Source: Opeltia flavorubescens (Eukaryota; Ascomycota; Lecanoromycetes; Teloschistales; Teloschistaceae). From it: a stretch of DNA of 64,000 nt. Positions 34,660 to 46,398 of the stretch are shown piece by piece. A program made the translations under genes and the position numbers. The number at the start of each line of letters is the position of its first letter. Position 1 is the stretch's first letter. The notes beneath the pieces were generated by a model. It worked only from the letters and a program-made list of their open reading frames with translations. It was not told the origin of the DNA and ran no database searches. Where the stretch lies: NCBI GenBank assembly GCA_000442125.1, contig KE546975.1:186001-250000 (forward strand). The letters run 5' to 3'.

Positions 34660-36866
34660 ATGTCTATTTCGCGATTAACTTCGCCCAGCCTGCGAGGTGT
34701 CGTTACCACTTTCGTTCCAATTTTGATCATACTGGTCTACATCTTTCATGGTAGAATCCAAGCAGAAACCAACGTCGCTCCGAGTCTACCCCCCCTTGAC
34801 AGTGTATCAGCTATCGATATTTCTACCGGCAATTTCAAAGGTGCCAGTTTACCCTTCAGACTTCGTGATTGCACCACAAACTCCTTCTATCGTTCAAATC
34901 CTTTGCATCTTCTTAAGCGGGTTAGCCCACCTCGGGGTTACGGTAATTTGGTCTGCACGGGCGACAACTTCCTAACGACGATCAGAGCAGCTTTCGACGG
35001 TAAGTATCCCGGTAAGGAATATGCGCCAAAAGAGCTTGATAATGGTTGGACAAAGTCCACCAAACTTGACGGGACGAACCTCGCGAATGTTGAGTTTCGT
35101 TGGAAGCCAGTCTTTGAGTCCCTCTTTGGACTGTCCAAGGGCTACCCACCATTATCTCAGATCAAGCAAATTTCTTTGGTACAAGATAAGCCATACACGA
35201 CGTTTCTTGGCCAACAGGTGAATGTAAGTTGATTCGACCCCCCAATCACTTTTTGACCCGAATCAACACCACGGCAGAAGCCTACCAAAGCCTACTCGGA
35301 TGGCCTCTATTATCCCAATTGCTCTCTAATTACGTCAGTGAACTCTTACAGCGTTGCTATTCGGCTCCAAGATCAAGGCATCAAAAAGGAGGACCGGGAC
35401 AAGTTGCTTCCAACAATCAGTACCCTTTCTGATCTAATGTGGACGGCCTGGAATACGGTCTCCTCAAACCCAAAGGAACTCCGCTATCTAGCTAATGACA
35501 AGATATTCAATGAAGAGACTATGAACGTCATGGATTATCTCTTTCTCCGAGACAGACAACAAACTCGTAATGTACCATGGCCCGGGCTCGGGTATCGGGG
35601 AGATAGCGACGAAGGCAAAGCTCTCCTGGCCACTCCCAATGGTCGTGCGACGGCGTGGCTTCTAATCAACCACGCTCAGGAATTGAAAGGAAAAGGCGAG
35701 ATCAGTCACCGAGAGATCAAAGTCTACATTTTCTCTATTGCTGGGGACTATTGTATGCTATGGGATCTGGAGTCTCAGTCACCGCACAAGGTGTCAAGGT
35801 CGAAGCGTGATATCCGAAGTCAGGTCAAAAATGTTTTCAAACGTACTTCGGGTAGACACTTCATCTCTGACGGAAATCAAACCTACAATGAGACAACGTT
35901 CCAAACGCAGTCCCGCCCTGTCCGCCCTGGAGAGATTCTCCGATCGAAGCTGAAAGCCCCGAGCAGAAGTCTAGTACGGCGCGACCCAGCTTCAGACTTC
36001 GTAAAAGCCAAATGCTCAGGTAGTGCGATGTTAGATAAGCTCGAAGAGGCTTTCACTGGTCACGGAAGTCCTGCGCAAAACTTCGACATCGCGTCACTCA
36101 AGAACGGCTGGACCAGACTTGATGTACGCAACGTGCCTCTTGGGCCTACATGGCAAAATTATTTCGACAAAGAGCTAGGGCCAGGCAAAATCCCCCCTGA
36201 AAATCAGATAACGTATGTTCGATTACTGCAAGATCAAAACTTCAAGAACAGTCTTGGGGAATTGATGGAGGTAATGTTACCCCAACACGCGTCTCTTTAG
36301 AGAGCATTTATTGAATATTGATATAGCACTACGTTGGCTATGATTGGGGTGTACCCATATTCGTCACATATTACATGCCCACGCTCTCTGCCGTCGTCGT
36401 CGTCAATATGGTATCCCCCGTCTACCTCGTCAGGGAAATCATCAATGCGCAGAACGAAACGATGCCTTCCCCCAGTCAGATCGCCCAAATTTTCGTTCCA
36501 CCATTACACCGCTGGTCAGACATCACCTGGACGGTCTACGGAGACATCACCAATCAGACGCAACATAAACTTCAATACATCGGCCAAAATTGGATCGTGA
36601 ATCATTTCACGATGGATATCATGGGTTACATATTTTTGCGTCACAAACAGAGCTCGCTTCTTGAGTTTCCCGGACTGGAGTTCGGGATGGATACAGAGGA
36701 AGGCCAGGCTTTGTTAGGGACGCCGAATGGACTGGGTACTGGTTGGCTTTTGTATGACCACACGAGGGAATTGGGAAGACGGAATCTTAAGGTGAGGATC
36801 TGGACCGAGCAACAAAAGCATATGATGGCTTGGAATATGGTTCCAGCCTACAGCTTCTCTTATTAG
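34660..36866 (+). CDS. Signal-anchored protein with an internal duplication of an unknown domain
   Basis: Three exons (34660-35223, 35278-36270, 36327-36866; introns 54 and 56 nt) give 698 residues. A hydrophobic stretch at ~14-31 is a signal peptide or type II anchor. Two homologous halves follow, about residues 97-355 and 428-698. Shared blocks in order: C-[TS]-G near the start, NGWT, QI--[IV]-L-QD, ISTLSDLMWTAWNTV against FVPPLHRWSDITWTVYGD, MNVMDYLFLRDRQ against MDIMGYIFLRHKQ, PGLGYRGDSDEGKALLATPNG against PGLEFGMDTEEGQALLGTPNG, AWLLINH--EL against GWLLYDH--EL. A basic low-complexity linker with KR sites (SRSKRD, LVRRD) joins them and could be a processing region. The final residues are hydrophobic and aromatic. 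I do not recognise the family; an extracellular or luminal location is inferred from the leader. Confidence 0.8.
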
Positions 36867-38255
36867 ATTCCTGAATAAGGAGCACCACCCAGGTACAATG
36901 ACATTGCAGATTATAAGAATTTTTTTTTTCGTAGTCGACAAGTGTAGTCTCGGACGGCTCATACGTCCCATCAAGCCATAGTAAAGTCGTTCCCCGCGCT
37001 TGAAACAATTTTCCCTGCTGATCCTACCCCCAAAATATCCTCTCCTCTCCACCCTCTCGGATCAAAACAACCTCAATGCCCATGACCCTACCCACACTGC
37101 ACCATCAATTTTCCACAACTCGAAGACTACATAGCCTCAAAGAACATCATAGCATACCATAGTGCTGCTCTCAATTCTATGCCCAATATGCCACTCAACA
37201 TACCCATCACCCCAACGCCTGCCTGTTCTCCGTCACACTGTGAAGCCAGAATAAAGAAGTCAATCAGCCAAAATCCCCTGAGTTCCTTAATCAAGTTAAT
37301 TGAGATATATCGAGTGCATCATTGGTGGATTTCTTCTTTGCTGATTTTGATACTTATACGAATTTGGGTTTGTAACGTTGGCCGAGAGAGATCTTGAATG
37401 TCAGAGTAAAGTCTGCAAAACCGATTTCTCATGCGCAGCGTGTAGACTATAATACCTGAACTCCCGGTTTCATCAATCATGGAAAGTAGTATGATTGAAC
37501 CACGTTTCTTTATCCCAAAAATAACGCGAGCGTTTCACACCTACCAATTGTTCACACTTTTCTATGAAAACTCCAAGTTTTCTAGAAAGGTTTAGTATCG
37601 AGAGAGCTCGACCGAAGTATGACCGAAGCGCTAAACTTTAATCGGAAGTTTTAGATTTTTGATAAGGGGAAGTGTGAACAGTTGGCAGGAGTGAAAACGG
37701 CTGTGCTTTTCATAGCTATGGGATTGGATTTTGGAGTTTTATACCGCGAGGTAATTTCCTCCATATTGCCCCTTTACTACCCATGTCTAAAATCTCCGTA
37801 TAGCGAGGGGGGATTGTGATCCCTCAATATGGTCACGCGATAAGACTCATTCTTTCGAAAAGGGGGACGGTGCCAACAGTTCATCATCTCAACTATTTGA
37901 ATTAACGAATTGGTTAGTGATATGTACTGAGTATATGTGTGTGACATGATTTTATGAAGTGCCCGAATTCAAGGTTCTAAAATACTAGGGTAATCTACAA
38001 GCAAAAAAGCCACCAAAATGCCAGAAATATCTAAATACATCTCTCATCCCTAGAGATGATGTGTCACAATGTCTAATGATGAATCAAGTCTTTGGATGAT
38101 AGACCGAATGGTGTAGAATGGTCGTCGTCCGGAATTGTGTAGTTGATGAATAGGGTCAGAGGAAGTCGACGAGGATCATGCCTGGTGATTCGAGCCGTGA
38201 CGCATTCGAAGTTGATCGGGTAGAGGATAGTATTTGATGTCGGGAGAAGAGCATG
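36867..38255. other. 1.4 kb convergent intergenic region containing an inverted repeat
   Basis: It lies between the 3' ends of the duplicated-domain gene and the UbiA gene. Only AT-rich short frames occur. An imperfect inverted repeat of about 170 bp lies at 37531-37699 (separate entry). Confidence 0.5.
37531..37699. mobile_element. MITE-like inverted-repeat element, ~169 bp
   Basis: The left arm starts CGTTTCACACCTACCAATTG and goes on TTCACACTTTTC. The right arm, ending at 37699, is its near reverse complement (GTGTGAACAGTTGGCAGGAG, then TGAAAACG). Complementarity continues more loosely inward through the AAAACT/AGTTTT and GGTTTAG/CTAAACT blocks, leaving a small central loop near 37605-37630. 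There is no coding capacity. I could not find an obvious target-site duplication, so a non-mobile hairpin is the alternative. Confidence 0.55.
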
Positions 38256-39149
38256 TCAGATACCATATCGTTTGGCCAGTGGGGTTATGAAAACTGCAGA
38301 TAGCCAGGAACACCAGAACCACCAGGTCAGACCATCATCCTCAACGGACCGATACTTGAAGAGTCGAGTCAAGAACACTCCAGCGGCGATGATTGGAAGC
38401 ACGTATCCAAAGACACCCACACCCCAGAATGCAGGGCATATGAGAGACCATGCCACCACTGGAACGGCAATCGACCAGCGAGCAAAACGATCGCCATAGA
38501 TCAAGGGAACCGTCTTCCTCCCACGCTTGGCGTCCCCATGTACATCCGCCATATCTTGCATCTGCAACGTTGTAAAGATAATACCGCCGATGATCGCCAG
38601 CCATATTGTCGATGTTCCATTGAGGTCGTGTTGACCAAACCCTGTAGCCACCTTCATTGATCCAGAGCTGTAGCATATGTATCCGAACCCATTGAGGAGA
38701 TTCCGAACGATGACACCATTGTCAGCACCACCCAGATCGTTGTACATCCATGTCCCGATCATCAGTGTGACGGACTCCCAGGTGCCCCCCAATGTCAATG
38801 TGGAAAGATAGACGGCCGGAATGACCAGTAACAGCAGTGTTCGAGTTTGGGTTGCGGATATGCGACGGGAGGGTATTGCCCGCCATGGTTTGTTGACGGA
38901 ATCTTCGATGACGGATTGAGTCTGTGACTGATTGCAGAGGTCGAAGAGGAACAAGTTGAGCCAGTTCCAAAGGATGACTTGTGGTGTCCGCAGGAAGATG
39001 TCTCGGGACTGAGGAGCATCGTTGTCGGTTAGGAGGCTGCCGGATAGGGCGGTTGTGAGGCCCAAGATGGTCTCTGGTACAACGACGCTCTTGAGATCAC
39101 TGACGGTGAATAGCCATGTCGTGTAGAGGTGATAGAACAGGTTGATCAT
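38256..39149 (-). CDS. UbiA-family membrane prenyltransferase
   Basis: A single exon of 297 residues, mostly hydrophobic, with 7-9 likely helices. The first Asp-rich motif appears as NLFLFDLCNQ (65-74) followed by EDSVNKPWRAIPSRRI (82-97). The second is QDMADVHGDAKRGRKTVP (198-215), with Asp at 199, 202 and 206. These are the Mg2+-diphosphate binding sites of the family, which transfers prenyl groups to aromatic or other acceptors in membranes. The N-terminus (YHLYTTWLFTVSDLKS) matches the fungal secondary-metabolism type rather than COQ2 or COX10. A possible 12-nt upstream exon (ATGAACTCCGCG followed by GTACAT, then an acceptor at CCTCTAG) could add four residues. The gene lies 4 kb from an A-T-R reductase and 1.8 kb from a SAT4 protein, which suggests a prenylated small molecule. 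Confidence 0.88.
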   Translation of the reverse strand: MINLFYHLYTTWLFTVSDLKSVVVPETILGLTTALSGSLLTDNDAPQSRDIFLRTPQVILWNWLNLFLFDLCNQSQTQSVIEDSVNKPWRAIPSRRISATQTRTLLLLVIPAVYLSTLTLGGTWESVTLMIGTWMYNDLGGADNGVIVRNLLNGFGYICYSSGSMKVATGFGQHDLNGTSTIWLAIIGGIIFTTLQMQDMADVHGDAKRGRKTVPLIYGDRFARWSIAVPVVAWSLICPAFWGVGVFGYVLPIIAAGVFLTRLFKYRSVEDDGLTWWFWCSWLSAVFITPLAKRYGI

Positions 39150-40965
39150 CTAGAGGTACGGATTAGCAATCGCCTATGACACTTGAGAGGTAGCGATGAA
39201 TGCATGTACCGCGGAGTTCATGCGTCACGATAAGAGAGCTCTTTGAGTTCTTCTCAGGGTAAACAGATCCGTGTCAAAATGTATTGGATAGGCCACCAAG
39301 GTATGGCTGTTCGGCGATGCTGGCGGCCCGACGGAATGGCCCGACCCTTGATGACGTTGATTGAGATACCGTCATAGCTCCTTCTATTTACGAAGCACGA
39401 CATAAAAACGGTATGGATTGAGCTAGGAAGCATATTGGTCCGTGGTAGTGAATGCAACGAAAGGATGACCTACAGGAGACCAAGGCGGGGTGCCACACAC
39501 CTAAAGCTACTAAAATGTAATTCGCCGGTCTGCCATTATGATTGAGATCTGAGGCTNGGTAAGAATGGGGAGGCTTAAAGTGTGCAACCAACAGAAACTG
39601 GCTTGCATGTGGCAATTAGAGAATCACATGCACGATAAGATCCATCCTCGCGAAATGTGTATTCCAGAGATGGGGAAAGCGTTTCACCACCCTAAAGTAC
39701 TCGGGGCTATCCTCTCAACTTGTTCTATGAGCGAACAGTATGCTGTGTGACCGACACGTAATGTGTTATTTTCAGCGAAGGACAATGGTGGATGAATGGA
39801 ACTTTGCATAATAAGACTCTGACAGTGCGGTCTTGGAGCGATTGAGTGACCGGTACTCACAACATATTACATGGACTTGGACTCACTAACGACCTCAGCT
39901 GCTAGGAAATTGTTCAGATTACATACACTTACGGCAATTGAAATTCTGCGGAGGAATCCCGAAATATCGAGTACCGCCGCGGCTGACTAAATAGATTGAT
40001 GACGTCACGCGTAACTACGCTAATGACGATTGCTGACAATGCATCTTGAACGCCATCTCCCACCACTCACGTTCCCGAAGCTTTCACCAAAGCTAATAGA
40101 ACAGTCCCAAGATTTCCTACATGAATAGAAGGATGGGTCATCCTTCGATAGAGTGGAGCTGTTGCCAAGTTGAAGCCAATGAAAGAGTGGGCTCGCACAG
40201 ACGCATCGGAGTTGTCCTAAAGAAGTCATCTTCATGCAGCTTAAATGTTGTCTCCTCCAATCATACCCTGTCTCTTATCGTTCCTCAGCTGAACCCTTCC
40301 CAGTTCAGTCAACCATCGGTCTTATGTAGATTGCCGTGTTGCGAATCCGAAAAGTCAGAAACCTGACCTTGTCCAGCTTATTGACAAAGAGCTTGTTTCA
40401 AACGCATATTACGGTCTGGCTTTTTGCAAACTTTGCCCCTCTTGTGGTACTGGAGCGCCTCTTATGCACGAATTATATGCAAGACAACAATCTGCGCGAG
40501 CACATAGCTAACCGACCCCGAATCTGGTGACAGGGTGTCAAGTATGGGTCGATCTCGACTGCCCCCAACGCCAACTCCTTCTGGGATGCACTTGCAAGGG
40601 CTTCCCCGTCCCGCACCGGGGAGTCTTGAATCCGAAAAGCTCCACCGTGAGACGGGCACTGCCGCTCACACCATTCCCATGCACTGTCAGATAGCTCGGC
40701 ATGATGATCTGCAAGCCAGGAACTCTAACTTCTGGCCCCCTTAGACCTACACTTGTACATGCACTTTCATACTTGTCCTCGAATCTCAGGGAAACCTTCA
40801 ACCTTAAAACCGTTGAAATGCAATCCGCATGTAAAATTCCTATGACCCTTCCTAAGATTACCCGAAAACTCGAAACCAAGGATCAATGACGATTTTCAGC
40901 GCCATCTTCGTCCGCGGCGCATAAGACTGTTCAATCGCTACACTTTTCTTCCACCATCGACGCTA
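39150..40965. promoter_or_regulatory. 1.8 kb divergent region between UbiA and SAT4-family genes
   Basis: It should hold the promoters of both divergent genes. No credible coding frame is present (the longest is ~113 codons without features). A cluster of palindromic sites occurs at 39976-40012 (separate entry). CCAAT-like pentamers (AGCCAAT) appear near 40174. One ambiguous base is at 39557. Confidence 0.5.
39976..40012. promoter_or_regulatory. Candidate CRE and ACGCGT sites upstream of UbiA
   Basis: The perfect 8-bp palindrome TGACGTCA (40000-40007), the ATF/CREB bZIP site, overlaps by one base an ACGCGT hexamer (40007-40012), the MluI cell-cycle box. A GCCGCGGC palindrome lies at 39976-39983. 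They are about 850 bp upstream of UbiA and 950 bp upstream of the SAT4 gene. Function is inferred from motif identity only. Confidence 0.4.
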
Positions 40966-42363
40966 ATGGCTTCTCTCGAACTCGAATACCCTCCAGACGG
41001 AGATGCTGATTTACGAGCTCGTTACATGGCGGGCATCATTGTGATGACCGTCATTGCTGTCCTCACGGCCTGGTTGCGATTATATACTCGCGCCTTCGTA
41101 AGTCGGAATCTATGGTGGGATGACTGGACAATGTTTGTTGCATCCGTATGTTGTCCTGACCTCAATCGAGGCGTCCACTGATACAGAGTAGCTCATAACG
41201 GTGGTCACGAATGCCTTCTTGATTAACGCCTACCATCTTGGACTTGGTCGGCATATCGTCTACGTGCCTCCTCAAAACATCCCTGAGACTTTCAAGTGGC
41301 TTTGGGCTGCTGAACCGACAAATCTTTTCGCAGTCTTCCTTGTCCGGCTATCTATCGCCCTCTTCTTCCTTCGACTCGTTCCCCCCAAGAGGCGCTATAT
41401 TTGGACTATCTGGGCCGTCATCGGTATCCTCGCCATCTCTGACATTTACATATCCATCAATTTCTTCTTCGAATGCAGACCTATCCGAAAAGTCTGGCTG
41501 CCCGAAATCCCAGGCACTTGTTTTAGCGACGTAATCAATCACTCCGCATTGTGGTTGTTCCAGAGTAAGTAGATCCTTTCTGTTACCATCGTCTTGTAGT
41601 CATGTCTAACACAAGGCACAGCTGCCTCCATCCTCGCGGATATAGTATTACTGTGCATTCCTGTCTGCATGTTTTGGCGGCTACAAGTCGATCTGCGGAC
41701 AAAGCTAGTATTGATCTTCCTCTGCTGTCTGGGTATCTTGTGAGTAAACCATATCGACACCAGTACAAGTTTGATATATGCTGAGGCTGAACAGTACTTG
41801 CGTTTGCGCCATTGTCAAAACGATTCTCCTACCGAACCTCATAAGTACCGACCCGGATAAAACATGTTCGCATTACCATTTCCAACCTGATCCATTAAAG
41901 CTGGCTAACATATCGCAGGGATCGTCGCAGAATTATGTCTTTGGGCTCCGTTAGTGGTCTCAAATATGATTGAGCTATGGGTGCTTTGCTGACACTGCTT
42001 GGTAGACTCGAACTCTGTGTGGGCATGATATGTGGAAGTATCCCAACGTTACGACCGCTCGTCGTCCGATGGCAGAAAAAGGACTCAAAGGACGAGGAAT
42101 ATCTTCGACCTTCGAAGTCATCTGCGATCAAACTTGACTCTTATGGGAAAAGATCACCCAAGATCAGTCTTGGACCCAAATCTCAGTATTCCATCACCAA
42201 AAGCGAAAGAGCATCCATGCCCTCAACATCGAAGGAACGTATGGTGTCTCCACATGATGAGAACCGGATTCTCAAGACACAGGACATCGAGATTTCCTTC
42301 AAAGCTGCAGGAAATACTGGAGAGAATGCCGGACCACATCGTACCGAGTGGGGAGCTGTATAA
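40966..42363 (+). CDS. SAT4-family (fungal rhodopsin-domain) seven-helix membrane protein
   Basis: Six exons were pieced together: 40966-41145, 41192-41564, 41622-41739, 41795-41865, 41919-41949 and 42006-42363, with introns of 46-57 nt and matching phases, for 376 residues. Family marks: RLYTRAFVSRNLWWDDW after TM1, LGLGRHIVYVPP, LVRLSIALFFLRL, FFECRPI--VW, ISTDPDKTW (across the exon 4/5 junction) and LELCVGMICGSIPTLRPL in the last helix, followed by a polar cytoplasmic tail. This is the SAT4/PF20684 family, common near fungal secondary-metabolite genes and of unproven biochemical role. The donors after exon 4 (GTTCGC) and exon 5 (GTTAGT) are weak, but the resulting sequence restores family motifs. 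Confidence 0.85.
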
Positions 42364-43100
42364 TTGATGACATTTGATGTGACATGATTGAGATTTGTAC
42401 AACAGCCAGAACATACCCTTGCTGGCAGTGTGTGGTTTTGTTGGTGGGAATCTGCTTATGACTGACATACTATTCGAGGGTACATGGTTCACTCAGGCGA
42501 ATGGTTGATCTAGTCCTCGCTAAGTGCTATAGCCTCATGCTATCGAGAAATAGGATTAAAGATTGCCGCCCTAACCCTTAGTTGCGCAAAGACATAGAGT
42601 GGAGTTCTAAGCCTCGATATCCCGAGATTGCGAACACCTCGTATGTCAGGGCAGCGCTTAACGACAGTGGATGAGCGACACGTGTGCTGTACAACAGTAT
42701 GGAATGAAACCTGGTCTATATGCACGATCATCTCTTCCCTGCAATACGTAGAGCATAAACATACGGTAGCACGACATATGCAAAGGCCCGCAGGTTGAAC
42801 GTTGCATGAGATGATAACGGTAGATCGGGCAGATTGATGGGCCGAGGGACATGGCTGTGCCTGATCATGTGAAGTGTTTGGATCGATAGGATGAGACAAA
42901 GACAAAGGGTTACACATGATTAGTCAGCGAATGTGGGTTTCTTTGGATGTTGACAGCTGCACTTCATTGCATGGAATGGATTAATGCAAGAATCAGTTGT
43001 AGCCCCGCCTTCTGTATCAACCATCAACCTCAATGAATCAAGTTTCGTATGGTATCGTGACAGTACCTATATAGGCACTACAAACTTTACTCCATCGGGA
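42364..43100. promoter_or_regulatory. Promoter region of the A-T-R reductase
   Basis: Same-strand gap of 0.74 kb. A minus-strand frame of 125 codons (42540-42917) has no recognisable feature. The reductase frame is open upstream to an ATG at 42984 without family similarity in the extra 39 codons. Confidence 0.4.
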
Positions 43101-46100
43101 ATGGAAAACCAATCAAAGGCTATGAATTCAACTGCTGATCCCTCATCAAAACCCGCATACGGTTCACGGCTGCTTCCTCAAGTCCTCGATGACCTCGCAA
43201 AATCCAAACCCGGTAGAATTTTCGCCTCGGTCCCCAAAACCTTCGAACTCAAAGATGGCTTTCGAGACGTTACGGTATTACAGCTTGCACGCTCAGTCAA
43301 TCAGTTCGCCTGGTGGATCGAAAAAACCATCGGCAGGAGCTCAACATTCGAAACCGTTGCTTACCTGGGTTTGCCGGATCTTCGCTACACCATCGTCTTT
43401 CTTGCAGCCGTCAAATGTGGATACAAAGTGAGCTGACCTAGGTGAGCGTCAAGAACAGTCTAATGATTGAGATGCAGGTGCTCTTTCCATCGCCACGAAA
43501 CACAACTTGGATCAACGACTCTTTACTTGAGCAGACGGCCTGTAACACGTTCTTCGCATCACCAGAGATGATGCCAAAAGCGCAAGCACAGCAACAAGAG
43601 AGGCAGCAACTCAAGATTCTCTCGGTAGCTTCTCTTGACGACATGCTCGCGGATGATGGAGAAGGGAAGCATTACCCATTCGACAAGGACTTCGCAACTG
43701 CTCGCTGGGATCCCGTTGTGGTTTTGCATTCTTCTGGGTCAACCGGTATCACAATTTTGATTCTGCAGAGGTCATGCGACTGACCTCTGTGACAGGTGCA
43801 CCGAAACCAATCGTCATGCACCATGCTACTTTCGCCGTGGTCGACAATGATCGCAACCTACCAACAGTTCCTGGCCGGAGGAATCTGAACTTCTCGTTGT
43901 GGAACTTTGGCGAAGACGGTGGTCTCTCTTTTTCATCCTTCCCTCCTTTCCATCTTGGTGGTTTCATGGCATTCATAGTGATCCCCATTTATTCCAGCGA
44001 GTCAGGTCTAGTTTTGGGTCCAGCAAATAAGCCCTCGACTGGTCAAACCGCTGCAGAAGTCATGCGCCGCTTCAATCTCAAGGCACTATTCTGTCCGCCC
44101 AATATCTTCGAACAACTACTGGAAGAACCGGATGCTCTCGAAAACGCGAAGAAGCTTGAGTTTGTCTTGTACGCTGGTGGTCCTCTAACAAAAGCGACCG
44201 GAACCGCTTTGAGCAAAGTCACCGATGTGTGTCAATTCTATGGCTCGACAGAAACGATTCCAGTGCAGACGCTCGTGCCTTCGAGAGAAGACTGGGATAC
44301 TATAGAGTGGCACCCGCTCTTTGGGGCGGACATGCAACCCTCGGACGATGATGCATACGAGCTGGTACTCCACCGTGATTCGAAATATGAGGGTATCCGA
44401 GGCTTGGACTGCAACTTTCCTAACATCGATGAGTGGCGTACCAAAGACTTGTTTCGACCTGATCCGGTCAAGCCCAATCTCTGGAGATTTCACGGTCGGC
44501 TAGACGACATCATCGTTCTTTCCAATGGCGAGAAGTTCAACCCAGTACCGAGTGAGGCCATTATTGGCAGCCACCCCTTGGTGTCCGCCGCTCTCATCGT
44601 CGGTCAGGGAGAATTCCAAGCCGCACTACTCGTTGAACCCGTGAAGACAGACAAATCCCCGAGTGCCTTGATTGACGAGCTGTGGCCGACGATTGAAAAG
44701 GCAAACACCCAGGCTCAGAGCCACGGTAGAATTATCCGGACAATGATCATATTCGCTGATTCGTCCAAGCCATTCGAGCGAGCGGGAAAGGGCACTGTCG
44801 TCCGCAAATTGACCGTTAAGAAATTTGCGGAGGAACTTGCAGCTTTGTATTCAGATGGTGGCGTTGGAAATTTGCAAGGAGGTCCCACTTTGAGCAACCC
44901 AAACGATGCAAAATCAGTACAAGAATTTGTTCGCGAAGCGGTCAATCACTCGTTTCCTATGAATGGAATCAAAATGAACGACGATCTGTATGTTTACGGT
45001 TTGGACTCATTGAAGACAGTAGAGATTATCGCTGTTCTTAAAGCTGGGCTTAAAGAACAAAACACGTCTTGGCTTCTTGGTCAAACGCTATACGCAAATC
45101 CCACGGTCGAACGGCTTGCCAAGCACATCTTCGAGCATTTACAAAGCAAGCCAGAAGAGAACCGGAGCAGCTCAATCAAGGAAGTTAATGGCGGGATTGA
45201 TGAGCATGCAGCAGCATTAATGGCTGAATATGTTCGGAATTACACCCAAGACCTGAGCAAAGCAACGCCAAAAGATAGATGTGTTGTCCTGACGGGGTCG
45301 ACAGGGTCGTTGGGGAGACGTCTGTTGAGGCAGTTGTTGGCTTTGTCTCACGTTACTTTGATCTACTGTCTGGACAGAGACCAAGACGCCTCTAAGATAC
45401 ATGATAGCGATACATGGGCCGATTTCAATCAGCATGGTTGGCCACATGAGGTCCACATCGAGTGCCTACAAGTGAATCTTGGCATGGCAAGACTTGGCTT
45501 GTCTGAGGAAACATACCAGAAGCTCCTTGGCTCTGTGGACACAATCATACACGCGGCATGGAAGGTCGACTTTAACCACGCGCTCGAATCTTTTGAACCA
45601 ACGCATATCCGAGGTGTTCACCGCCTCGTCGAATGGCAAATCCATAGTCCACGGCCACCGAGAATCATTTTCATCTCTTCTACTTCCTCGGTTAGCAGAT
45701 GGCCAGCGCTTGACGATAACACAGGAAAGATTCCCGAGGATTTCATCGAGAACCATGATGCGGCCCAAGCAATGGGATACGCCGAATCCAAGAATATTGC
45801 AGAGCACATCTTGAATGGAGCATGCCTGCAGACTGGAGTATCATCGACAATCCTGCGCGTAGGACAAATTGCAGGACCTTTACTCTCCAAAGGAAAATGG
45901 AATGAAGACGAATGGGTACCTGCACTCATCAAGTCATCGCAATCCCTCGGATGTCTGCCGATGGGCCTTCCAGACGTTGATTGGATCCCTATCGATTACC
46001 TGGCTTCCATCATCATGGAGATATCCTTCTCATCTGCCCGGTCGAAGAGTGCATCTTTTTTTAACCTGGTAAACCCCAACCTGACCCCTTGGGAATCCTT

Positions 46101-46398
46101 ACTCGAGAGTCTGAAGGCTCATCTCGACTGTGCGGAAACTGTACCCTTGCAGCAGTGGATCGAACGTCTACAACGTCTAGACGCCACCGATCCAAAGATC
46201 ATCGCGCAGTATCCTGCTATCAAAATCCTTGGTTTCTTTCGATCGCTTGCGGAACAGGATGGACTTTGCAATGTTCGATATAGTACTCAGAAAGCTTGTG
46301 CGGCTAGCGAGACCATGGCCCGTTTACCGGCAATAAGCCCGGAAGCAATGCAGGTGTGGCTTAGCCAGTGGGGATATGAAGGGGCTGGTGGATCGTAG
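43101..46398 (+). CDS. NRPS-like carboxylate reductase (adenylation-thiolation-reductase)
   Basis: Three exons (43101-43427, 43478-43745, 43796-46398; both introns 50 nt) give 1065 residues, the usual size of stand-alone A-T-R enzymes. Adenylation: HSSGSTGAPKP (~198, rebuilt across intron 2), YAGGPL, FYGSTET (~345) and GRLDDIIVLSNGEKFNP (~431). Carrier: YGLDSLKTVE with the phosphopantetheine serine near 599. Reductase: LTGSTGSLGRRLLRQLL (~698), the NAD(P) site, and the catalytic YAESK (~859). There is no condensation domain. Such enzymes activate an acid, usually aromatic, load it on the carrier and release it reductively as an aldehyde. The ATG at 43101 is where similarity to relatives should begin; an upstream in-frame ATG at 42984 would add 39 residues. 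The nearby UbiA gene suggests the acid or the aldehyde is prenylated. Confidence 0.93.
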
